Below, piece by piece: positions 1 through 6,391 of a stretch of DNA of 7,459 nt (positions are counted from its first letter, which is position 1; every line of letters begins with the position of its first letter). This DNA comes from Candidatus Zixiibacteriota bacterium (GTDB taxonomy: Bacteria; Zixibacteria; MSB-5A5; JAABVY01), in assembly GCA_014730285.1 (NCBI GenBank), contig WJIM01000211.1, positions 1 to 7,459 on the forward strand, written 5' to 3'. Below the pieces are notes generated by a model. That model was not told where the DNA came from and ran no database searches. It saw nothing but the letters and a program-made list of their open reading frames with translations. The translations under genes were made by a program, and so were the position numbers.

Positions 1-2
1 GC

Positions 3-245
3 GCTCCGCAGGCCTGTATCTGGGGAATATTTGGGGCTGAATCTTATAAGGAAATGCAGCAAAAATCAATACGCTTCTATTCCATCCTGAATCGTATCGG
101 CTGGCGTACTAAGACGTTGAAGAAGCTTGAGCTCAAACGCGGTACTGAGGAGCTAATGTATGAGCGCATAATTGACAGGGCTCTCAACCCCGGATTAGAG
201 CAGCTTAGAGAAAGCCAGAAGGCTGCATCGGAAACAGATAAATAA
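3..245 (+). CDS. 3' end of an unrecognised gene (5' truncated by the window)
   Basis: An open frame runs from the left edge (first full codon at 3) to TAA at 243-245, about 80 residues. The internal ATG at 54 could be a start, but the frame stays open upstream with coding-like residues (IWGIFGAESYKEM), so I read this as the C-terminus of a longer protein. The tail is rich in Lys, Arg and Glu and looks helical (ILNRIGWRTKTLKKLELKRG, then YERIIDRALNPGLEQLRES). There is no signal peptide, membrane segment or motif I can name. Being codirectional and 259 bases upstream of a sugar-phosphate transferase, it may belong to the same polysaccharide locus, for example as a glycosyltransferase or modifying enzyme. 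That is context only. Confidence 0.55.
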   Translation, partial: APQACIWGIFGAESYKEMQQKSIRFYSILNRIGWRTKTLKKLELKRGTEELMYERIIDRALNPGLEQLRESQKAASETDK

Positions 246-504
246 TTCTAAGTGCTTATCCTTCTATGGATTAGTGTTAATTCGTCTTTTTCATTTCTCT
301 GATTATAGGGCGTCCATAAAGAAGGCATGAGCAAAGTAAAATCTCAGAAGCAGGAGATAAGCCCTTATAAAGTAAGAAATACGTTAGCCCGGGAAATATC
401 TTGAATCAGTTTTAAAGAGTGCGGAATCATTTTCCGATTAGTTAAATATATCAATCTGTTTCTTGGGCAAGCAAAAGGGGAAATAAATAAAGGGCAGTGT
501 TGTT
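246..504 (+). other. Intergenic leader before the glycosylphosphotransferase gene
   Basis: This 259-base AT-rich gap has no convincing gene. A 25-codon frame at 327-404 has AAGAAGG only one base before its ATG, so it is probably spurious. A weak imperfect hairpin at 255-274 (ATCC/GGAT core) followed by a T-rich stretch at about 283-300 might help end transcription of the upstream gene. I found no ops/JUMPstart element (GGCGGTAG), often seen before polysaccharide operons, and no clear -35/-10 pair. A promoter for the downstream pair could still lie here. Confidence 0.4.
422..436. repeat. Short perfect inverted repeat in the leader
   Basis: CGGAA (422-426) and TTCCG (432-436) are exact reverse complements around a 5-base loop. 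No T-run follows, so it is not an intrinsic terminator. It lies 69 bases before the transferase start and could be a small operator half-site pair or RNA hairpin. A 5-base stem arises easily by chance, so no function is claimed. Confidence 0.25.
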
Positions 505-1920
505 ATGTTGAAAGAGAAAATGTTATTGTTAAAACGTCTGCATATTGTCAGCGATATAATCCTGACAATATTTGCCTACTTTATGGCAGACATACTGGCA
601 TTTTTCCTGGTTCACGGTAATCTTCCGACATTCTATCAGATTACGATCTCAACCCAGAATCTTCTTGTAATAGCAGGTATCTGGGGCTTTCTGATTCTCA
701 ATCAGAATTCGCCCTATGCATACCGTACCAAAGGTTATCGTGATATGATGAAACCGGTTGCGCTTCTGGTATTGAAGGGTATCTCCGGATTTCTGATCTG
801 GATTTTTGCCACCAAGAGCACTCTGCCGGGACGGCTGTTTATCTTTCTCTTTTTGGCCATAGATCTTACTCTCCTGTTTGCGCTCAGGATTGCGGTGGTG
901 AACTTTCTGCACATTATCCGCGCTCGCGGCAAGAACTGCCAGCAGATTATTGTTGTGGGCGAAGGTGTGATTGCCAAAAAGATTATTGATGATATCAGGG
1001 ATAATCCCAAATGGGGTATCAGGATTATGGGCATCCTCGATGTCGAGGATTACGATCAGCTCTGGCGTTACCGGGATATACCCCAAATCGGCCGTCTTGA
1101 GGATCTGGCCGATATAGTTCAATGCAATCAGGTCGATTATGTTGTTTTTGCGGCGAATAGGAAATATATCGATAAGCTTCAGGATGCAGTCTCGCTGTGT
1201 GAAAAAATGGGCGTTAAAGCATGCGTTCTCACGGATTTCTTCAACACGAAATTCGCGGGGATGGAGATGAGCGAATTTCTTTTCCGTCCTGCGATAGTCT
1301 ATTCAACGGTGAAGGAAGATCAGTCGTCTAATTTCGTCAAGGCTGCATTCGACAGGGCAGGGGCATTTATCACGCTGGCTCTGGCTGCGCCTATTCTGGG
1401 AGTTATTTCTTTGCTGGTGAAATTGACCTCCAACGGCCCGGTTTTTTTCTCGCAGGAGAGATGCGGTCTTAACGGGCGGCGTTTCCGTCTGTTCAAATTT
1501 CGCACAATGGTGGAAAATGCCGAGGAGCTTAAGGAAAAGCTGAAAGAGAAAAACGAGATGGACGGGCCGGTATTCAAAATCAGCAATGACCCGAGAATAA
1601 CGCGTATTGGTAAATTTCTCAGGAAAACCTCGCTTGATGAGCTGCCCCAGTTGTTCAATATAGTTCGTGGTGATATGTCATTCGTGGGACCCCGGCCGCC
1701 CTTGCCGGATGAAGTCAGGCATTATGACCGCTGGCAGAGGAGGAAGCTGTCGGTAAAGCCGGGTCTTACCTGTTTATGGCAGGTTGGCAAGCGTAACGGG
1801 ACGACATTCGAGGAATGGATGAAGCTCGATCTTGAATATATCGACAACTGGTCTCTCTGGATGGATACAAAGATTTTACTCAGAACCATTCCCACCGTTA
1901 TTAATGGTACGGGAAAATAA
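505..1920 (+). CDS. Polyprenyl-phosphate sugar-1-phosphate transferase (exopolysaccharide/capsule initiating enzyme, WbaP/WcaJ type)
   Basis: This 471-residue integral membrane enzyme would move a sugar-1-phosphate from a nucleotide sugar to undecaprenyl phosphate at the inner membrane, the first step of repeat-unit assembly. Hydrophobic segments at about 10-35, 52-66, 86-103 and 109-138 form the N-terminal membrane block. A Rossmann-like CoA-binding-type domain follows, starting at IIVVGEG (148-154) and running to about 260. The bacterial sugar transferase domain covers about 278-471: a membrane-inserted hydrophobic helix at 285-307, FKFRTM (330-335), the catalytic Asp-Glu pair at 378-379 in SLDELPQL, GPRP at 395-398 and KPGLTCLWQV (418-427). 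Length and architecture fit the long polyisoprenyl-phosphate hexose-1-phosphate transferases; the sugar cannot be read from sequence. The ATG at 505 has AAAGGG (489-494) ten bases upstream. The wzi-like gene begins 13 bases after the stop. Confidence 0.95.
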   Translation: MLKEKMLLLKRLHIVSDIILTIFAYFMADILAFFLVHGNLPTFYQITISTQNLLVIAGIWGFLILNQNSPYAYRTKGYRDMMKPVALLVLKGISGFLIWIFATKSTLPGRLFIFLFLAIDLTLLFALRIAVVNFLHIIRARGKNCQQIIVVGEGVIAKKIIDDIRDNPKWGIRIMGILDVEDYDQLWRYRDIPQIGRLEDLADIVQCNQVDYVVFAANRKYIDKLQDAVSLCEKMGVKACVLTDFFNTKFAGMEMSEFLFRPAIVYSTVKEDQSSNFVKAAFDRAGAFITLALAAPILGVISLLVKLTSNGPVFFSQERCGLNGRRFRLFKFRTMVENAEELKEKLKEKNEMDGPVFKISNDPRITRIGKFLRKTSLDELPQLFNIVRGDMSFVGPRPPLPDEVRHYDRWQRRKLSVKPGLTCLWQVGKRNGTTFEEWMKLDLEYIDNWSLWMDTKILLRTIPTVINGTGK

Positions 1921-1933
1921 AATTCTTATCACT

Positions 1934-3475
1934 ATGAAGAGAATCATAATTTTCTCAGCAGGATTGCTGCTAATCCTGTTTGTTTCGACAGGTATGACGC
2001 AGACCTTTCCTGTCGATAATGATTTTCACAGCTACCAGAATGATATCATCGACAGGCTCGTGGATCTGGGTGTTCTGGAACTCGACTTTCCCGACAGCAG
2101 GCCGTACAGGCTTGAAGATATCAGAGAAGCCATATATGATGCTGTTTACCTTTCCCAAAATCAGTATAACGAATTAATCAGTAGCCAGCTTGAATTGCTG
2201 AGAATATCACTAAATCATCTCAAACCGGAAGATGAGAGGATTAATCTAAATCTAGATCTATCAAGCGAGGGAAATCATCCCGAACAGGGCAAAAGCTTCA
2301 CCTCCGAAACCCTGCGAGGGATTTTCGGCTTTGAACTTAAAGATAATGTTAACCTCTTCACGGAATTTGCCCTGGATGAATCGCTGGCCGATGATCCTCT
2401 CTATGAGGGTAAGGTCTGGCGCTCTTTGGCCGGTCAGGTTGAAAGGGCATATCTTGAACTCGATTTCGACAATATTCAGTTCTATTTCGGTCGCGAAAAA
2501 TCGAGTTGGGGTCCCGGAAGACGCGGAAATCTTTTGTTATCCTCGCATTCACGCGCTATGGATCAGGCCAAGCTGACCGCCAGGTACGGGCCGGTTAAAT
2601 TCACAACGGTTATCGCAATTCTCGATCAGGAGGATAACGAACTGGCATTGTCCGATACCACTCTGGACTGGGATATAAACCGCTATTTCTCAGCTCATCG
2701 GCTGGAAATCATGCCCTACGACAAGCTTACAATCGGTCTGGCTGAATCTGTAATATACGGCGGCGCCGGACGCGGTCTGGAATTTTATTACACTAACCCG
2801 ATAACATGGTATCACGGTGAGCAGCTTAATCAGGATAATGACGACAATACTTTTATCTCGGTAGATGCTTCCTGGTATCCTGTCCGGGGAATTGAGCTCT
2901 ACGGGGAATTCCTGATAGATGATTATCAGGTTGATGACGAAACGCCGGGCGATAATGAGCCCTCGGAGATCGGATATCTGGCAGGCGTTAATCTGATCGA
3001 ACCTATTAAAGGATCAGGGATTGACTTTGATTTCGAATATACTCGTGTGAATAACTGGACTTATAATCAAAATAAAAGCCATAATAGATATGTACACAAT
3101 AACCGCCTGATCGGACATTTCCTGGGGCCGGATCGTGAAAGTATGTACTTCGCTATGAAGAAATGGTTTACAGTCGGTGCGAAGGCGGTTCTTTCTTATG
3201 AGCGCCAGAACTCGGGCGAGGGTAATGTCTTCTCGGACTGGACAGCGCCCTGGCTTTATGCTTCTGAGGGTTATGAGGAAGAATTCCCGAGCGGAAATGT
3301 GGAAGAAGCAGATATTTTGGGACTTTCTTTGAAGCTGTTCAAGTGGAATAACCTGCAGATCGATTTCGACAACTACTTTATCTTCTACGATAATAAAGAC
3401 AATATCGAGGGGAACAGCTCATCCAACTACCGGGGAAGATTCCAGGTTCGTTACCTTCTGGATATTATCGGCTGA
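1934..3475 (+). CDS. Capsule assembly Wzi-family outer-membrane protein
   Basis: A 513-residue exported protein. The chosen start at 1934 opens directly on a signal peptide (MKRIIIFSAGLLLILFVSTG, cleavage probably near residues 20-25). An in-frame ATG at 1832 would add 34 residues in front of it and overlap the transferase by 89 bases, so I reject it. Residues about 30-95 form a helical segment (YQNDIIDRLVDLGVLEL, then RPYRLEDI) common at the front of such proteins. The remainder alternates polar and aromatic/hydrophobic residues like a beta-barrel. The hallmark is GREKSSWGPGRRGNLLLSS (186-204), matching the Wzi signature of a Trp-Gly-Pro followed by a Leu/Ser stretch. In Escherichia coli, Wzi is an outer-membrane lectin-like barrel that attaches group 1 capsule to the surface. 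Here the role is inferred from family and from its place behind the initiating transferase. No good Shine-Dalgarno site is visible, so it probably depends on translation of the gene before it. Confidence 0.88.
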   Translation: MKRIIIFSAGLLLILFVSTGMTQTFPVDNDFHSYQNDIIDRLVDLGVLELDFPDSRPYRLEDIREAIYDAVYLSQNQYNELISSQLELLRISLNHLKPEDERINLNLDLSSEGNHPEQGKSFTSETLRGIFGFELKDNVNLFTEFALDESLADDPLYEGKVWRSLAGQVERAYLELDFDNIQFYFGREKSSWGPGRRGNLLLSSHSRAMDQAKLTARYGPVKFTTVIAILDQEDNELALSDTTLDWDINRYFSAHRLEIMPYDKLTIGLAESVIYGGAGRGLEFYYTNPITWYHGEQLNQDNDDNTFISVDASWYPVRGIELYGEFLIDDYQVDDETPGDNEPSEIGYLAGVNLIEPIKGSGIDFDFEYTRVNNWTYNQNKSHNRYVHNNRLIGHFLGPDRESMYFAMKKWFTVGAKAVLSYERQNSGEGNVFSDWTAPWLYASEGYEEEFPSGNVEEADILGLSLKLFKWNNLQIDFDNYFIFYDNKDNIEGNSSSNYRGRFQVRYLLDIIG

Positions 3476-3479
3476 TCAG
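3472..3479. other. Abutting convergent stop codons inside an 8-base palindrome
   Basis: The TGA of the wzi-like gene (3473-3475) is followed at once by TCA (3476-3478), which is the TGA of the ychF-like gene on the other strand. Together they form TGATCA within CTGATCAG. There is no intergenic base and no hairpin plus T-run for either direction around the junction, so each messenger's 3' end must extend into the opposing gene. Confidence 0.9.
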
Positions 3480-4564
3480 ACATTGAAGCGGAATATAATA
3501 AAATCGCCGTCCTTGACGACATAATCCTTGCCCTCAAGACGTAAACATCCATGCTTTTTGGCCTCGGCTTCTGAACCGTATTTTACCAGTTCATCGTATG
3601 TGTAAACCTCGGCTTTGATAAAGCCCTTCTCGAAGTCGTTATGAATCGCCCCCGCGGCCTGAGGAGCTTTTGTGCCCTCGGGAATTGTCCAGGCATGAAC
3701 CTCTTTTTCACCACCTGTCAGATACGTTATCAATCCCAGCAAATCGAATGACTTGTGAATCATTTTATCGAGTGCGGACTGTGTGATTCCCATATCCTGC
3801 ATGAACTCCTCGCGATCCTCCTCATCCAGTTCGCTTATCTCCGCCTGCACTTTGCCGCAGATAGCAACAACATCAACATCCTTACCGGCATATTTCTCGG
3901 CGTACTCCTTATTGATCTGCTCTATGCGCGGGATATCTTCCTCGCCGACATTTAAGATCAAAAGCTTGGGCTTCCGGCTCAGAAATCGAAAACCCTTGAT
4001 AATTTTGGTTTCATCGGGAGTCAGCTCCAAAAGCCTCAGGGGTTTCTCGGCCTCAAGATGTTGCTTGACTTTCTCAAGGGTTTTCATCTCGCGTTTAGCG
4101 GACTCATCCCCGGCCAGACGTGCCTGGCGGCTGATTTTTTCCAGACGTGCTTCGGTGGATATAAAGTCGTTGAATATAAGCTCGCTTTCCACGTTTTCGA
4201 TATCCCGATGGGGATCGACAGAGCCCTCGGGATGCGGGATCATCTCTTTTTTAAACACACGTACGACATGCGCAAGCACCTCCGGCTCACGCAGGGCGGG
4301 CGGGATATCCTTCTCGGTTCTGGAAGTATCGGCCTTTTTGCCGCTCACTCCGGCAACATCCATAAACTCTATTTCAGCGAATGTAATTTTCTTTGGCTCG
4401 TATATTTTTACAAGCTCCCAGACACGTTCGTCCGGCACTTTAACTATTCCACGCCGGACTTCCATCCGGGCTGCGCCCATATGCGACTCCTGGCTGTGCG
4501 GCGCGACCGCATTGAAAATTGTCGTTTTGCCGGATTGTGCCAGGCCGATAAAGCCGATTTTCAT
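3476..4564 (-). CDS. Divergent YchF/OLA1-family P-loop ATPase
   Basis: This 362-residue cytosolic Obg-related NTPase is close in length to E. coli YchF (363). The P-loop is GLAQSGKTT (7-15) and the G3 site is DVAG (69-72). The G4 position is NVGE (205-208) instead of NKxD, as expected for the family's preference for ATP over GTP. Residues about 135-175 are charged and helical, matching the coiled-coil insertion. The C-terminal TGS-like (DUF933) domain is very well conserved: AWTIPEGTKAPQAAGAIHND (291-310) followed by FEKGFIKAEV. The nucleotide-binding loops differ from canonical YchF, which has GLPNxGKST and a Gly-rich DIAGLVxGAxxGxGLG loop. YchF binds ribosomes and in E. coli dampens the oxidative stress response. 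The gene is last in the minus-strand cluster, 31 bases after nfo. GGGA (4576-4573) lies 8 bases before its ATG. Confidence 0.9.
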   Translation of the reverse strand: MKIGFIGLAQSGKTTIFNAVAPHSQESHMGAARMEVRRGIVKVPDERVWELVKIYEPKKITFAEIEFMDVAGVSGKKADTSRTEKDIPPALREPEVLAHVVRVFKKEMIPHPEGSVDPHRDIENVESELIFNDFISTEARLEKISRQARLAGDESAKREMKTLEKVKQHLEAEKPLRLLELTPDETKIIKGFRFLSRKPKLLILNVGEEDIPRIEQINKEYAEKYAGKDVDVVAICGKVQAEISELDEEDREEFMQDMGITQSALDKMIHKSFDLLGLITYLTGGEKEVHAWTIPEGTKAPQAAGAIHNDFEKGFIKAEVYTYDELVKYGSEAEAKKHGCLRLEGKDYVVKDGDFIIFRFNV

Positions 4565-4595
4565 TATTTATATCCCGTTTTAATATATTCTCTGA

Positions 4596-5471
4596 TTATG
4601 ATTTATAGAATTTTCTCAGAAGGTCAAGATTTACTTTGTCCATTTTGACCCCGTCACGCTCCTTGGGAGTTTCCAGAAGCCCGGGGACATTTTTCAGGCG
4701 TTTGTCCTGCATGATATATTTGAATGCATTTGCGCCTATGAATCCCTCGCCCAGATGTGCATGACGGTCGCGCTTTTTGCCGAACTCCATCCGCGAATCA
4801 TTTAAGTGCATTGCTTTCAGATAGGGCAATCCAATTATATCATCGAATTCTTTCATAGTCTTCTCGTAGCTTTTTTTATCGCGGATATCATACCCGGCCG
4901 CGAATATATGGCAGGTATCCATGCAGACTGAAATGCGCTTCTTATTCTCAATTCCGTCGATCATCTCGGCCAGTTGCTCGAATTTGTAGCCCAGGTTTGT
5001 TCCCTGGCCTGCTGTTGTCTCCAAAGCGATTCTTGTTTTGCTGTTATGTGTCTTTTCGAAGATGCTGTTTAATGTATCGACTATTTTTTTGATGCCGATT
5101 TCCTCGGCAGTATCCAGGTATGATCCGGGATGCAGCACAAGATCATCGATATCGAGAAGATCACAGCGTTCGATTTCTTCTATCAGCGATGCGACCGACT
5201 TCTTGTAGATGTCTTTTTTGGGTGAGGCGATATTAATCAAATATGATGTGTGCGCCACCACCGGATTGATCTTCGCCTTTTTTCTGTCCTCGAAATATTT
5301 CTCAACCTCTTCATCGGTCAGGATTTTGGCTTTCCACTGGTTATTGGATTTGGTAAACAACTGAATCGTGGCGCAGCCCATCTCCACACCGTGCGCGATA
5401 GCATTAAAAACGCCGCCCGCAATCGACATATGAGCACCTATTAAAGGCTGTCTGAGTTTTGCAGGGGACAT
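4596..5471 (-). CDS. nfo: Endonuclease IV (AP endonuclease, zinc-dependent TIM barrel)
   Basis: A 291-residue DNA-repair enzyme that cuts 5' of abasic sites and removes blocked 3' ends in base excision repair. All nine metal ligands of E. coli Nfo (285 residues) can be placed at matching spacing: H74, H114, E151, D185, H188, H222, D235, H237 and E267. Family blocks include IGAHMSIAGG (11-20), HTSYLINIASP (74-84), LETTAGQGTNLG (150-161), CMDTCHIFAAGYD (183-195), HLNDS (222-226), DRHAHLGEGFIG (235-246) and LETP (266-269). The ATG at 5471 is chosen because it shares one base with the DUF58 stop (TAATG) and places the first barrel strand near residue 10. An upstream ATG at 5570 would add 33 residues without family character and overlap DUF58 by 100 bases. 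The nearest Shine-Dalgarno-like GGAG is 12 bases away, so translational coupling to DUF58 is likely. Confidence 0.96.
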   Translation of the reverse strand: MSPAKLRQPLIGAHMSIAGGVFNAIAHGVEMGCATIQLFTKSNNQWKAKILTDEEVEKYFEDRKKAKINPVVAHTSYLINIASPKKDIYKKSVASLIEEIERCDLLDIDDLVLHPGSYLDTAEEIGIKKIVDTLNSIFEKTHNSKTRIALETTAGQGTNLGYKFEQLAEMIDGIENKKRISVCMDTCHIFAAGYDIRDKKSYEKTMKEFDDIIGLPYLKAMHLNDSRMEFGKKRDRHAHLGEGFIGANAFKYIMQDKRLKNVPGLLETPKERDGVKMDKVNLDLLRKFYKS

Positions 5472-6382
5472 TAGAAGAGCTTGCTCCGTTTGTTGAGATA
5501 AGCAAAGAGGGAATAGTCGTAGCTTTGCGAGGTGTCGATTCGATGATAATCGATATTCGACATACGGCATTCACGCGCGAAATCGTCAAAGACCGCATTA
5601 AATGCCTTTTGGTAATCCTTCTTGATCTGCCAGGGCAGAGTGGTAATCTCCTCGCCCGTTTCCATATCCTCGAAGATCGCCTCGCGCGGAAATGAAAATT
5701 CACATTCCGAGGGATCCAGTGTTTGCAGGACGATTACCTCATGTTTTCTGTGACGAAAATGTTTTAGTCCCGCAAGGACTTTCTGCGGATCGTCAAGAAG
5801 ATCGGAGAGAATGATAATCAATCCGCGGCGTTTGATGCGTTCGGCCATTTCATGCAGAGTCTCGGCGATATCGGTCTGCTTTGTCGGTTTCTGCTCATCC
5901 AGTTTACTTAATAGTACATGCAGATGCGAGGCAGAGGAGCGCGGGGGGATATAAGTATGGATCTTCTCGTCGAACCCCACAAGTCCCACCGAATCGCGCT
6001 GCTTTAACATCAGAAACGTAAAGGCCGCCGCAAGATATGAGCAGTATTCCAGCTTGTGAAGATATTTTTTGTCCGAGGTGTATCCCATCGAAGCGGACGT
6101 ATCCAGTAAAAGATATGCCTTGAGGTTGGTTTCCTCCTCGTACTCCTTGACATAAAAGCGGTCGGACTTGCCGTAAACCTTCCAGTCGATATAGCGGATA
6201 TTATCACCCGGCATATACTGACGATGTTCGGCGAATTCGACCGAGAAGCCATGATAGGGCGACTTATGCAGTCCGGTCATAAAGCCCTCGACCACCATGC
6301 GCGCCTTGAGCTCCATGGTCTTCAGCCGCGAGACCACCTCCGGTTTCAAATATCTTCTATAACTTTTGGTATCCTCTGGCAT
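5471..6382 (-). CDS. DUF58 family protein (MoxR-associated, von Willebrand A-like fold)
   Basis: A 303-residue soluble protein with no membrane segment. The conserved DUF58 core is obvious: VVEGFMTGLHKSPYHGFSVE (30-49), then EHRQYMPGDNIRYIDWKVYG (52-71) and YEEETNL (81-87). A vWA-like domain follows with a MIDAS metal site, DTSAS at 94-98, a candidate MIDAS Thr at 170 (QTDIAE) and SDLLDD at 193-198. DUF58 proteins are established genomic partners of MoxR ATPases and are thought to act as substrates or adaptors in metal-dependent protein maturation. The exact job is unknown. The gene starts 9 bases after the MoxR stop, in the same frame, with no Shine-Dalgarno site at normal spacing (AAGG lies 17 bases upstream), so it is probably translated by reinitiation. 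It ends in a TAATG overlap with nfo. Unlike many relatives, no Bat-type genes follow. Confidence 0.93.
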   Translation of the reverse strand: MPEDTKSYRRYLKPEVVSRLKTMELKARMVVEGFMTGLHKSPYHGFSVEFAEHRQYMPGDNIRYIDWKVYGKSDRFYVKEYEEETNLKAYLLLDTSASMGYTSDKKYLHKLEYCSYLAAAFTFLMLKQRDSVGLVGFDEKIHTYIPPRSSASHLHVLLSKLDEQKPTKQTDIAETLHEMAERIKRRGLIIILSDLLDDPQKVLAGLKHFRHRKHEVIVLQTLDPSECEFSFPREAIFEDMETGEEITTLPWQIKKDYQKAFNAVFDDFARECRMSNIDYHRIDTSQSYDYSLFAYLNKRSKLF

Positions 6383-6391
6383 AGGGTAAGA

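Noticed and set aside
255..300. Possible intrinsic terminator after the first gene
   Set aside because: The stem is only ATCC/GGAT with a mismatch before two more pairs, and the T-rich stretch is interrupted and about 9 bases downstream. Too weak to call.
327..404. 25-codon small open frame in the leader
   Set aside because: The ribosome-site-like AAGAAGG is only one base from the ATG, and the peptide has no membrane or leader character. A frame this short is expected by chance.
400..504. Riboswitch or sigma-54 promoter before the transferase
   Set aside because: The GGGCAAGCAAAAGG stretch only superficially resembles part of a c-di-GMP riboswitch. The pairing partners are absent and no GG-N10-GC sigma-54 core is present.
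649..1122. 157-codon open frame on the minus strand
   Set aside because: It lies antisense within the glycosylphosphotransferase membrane and Rossmann regions, with no recognisable domain or start context.
1832..1933. Longer start for the wzi-like gene at 1832
   Set aside because: It would overlap the transferase by 89 bases and bury the clear signal peptide beginning at 1934.
3783..4583. 266-codon open frame on the plus strand
   Set aside because: It lies antisense to the ychF-like gene, is Ser/Arg-rich with no motif, and is explained as a shadow of the real coding frame. The same holds for the frames at 4058-4648 and 5459-5695.
5472..5570. Longer start for nfo at 5570
   Set aside because: The added 33 residues show no Nfo character and lie inside the well-conserved DUF58 gene. 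The ATG at 5471 fits the TAATG overlap and the family length.
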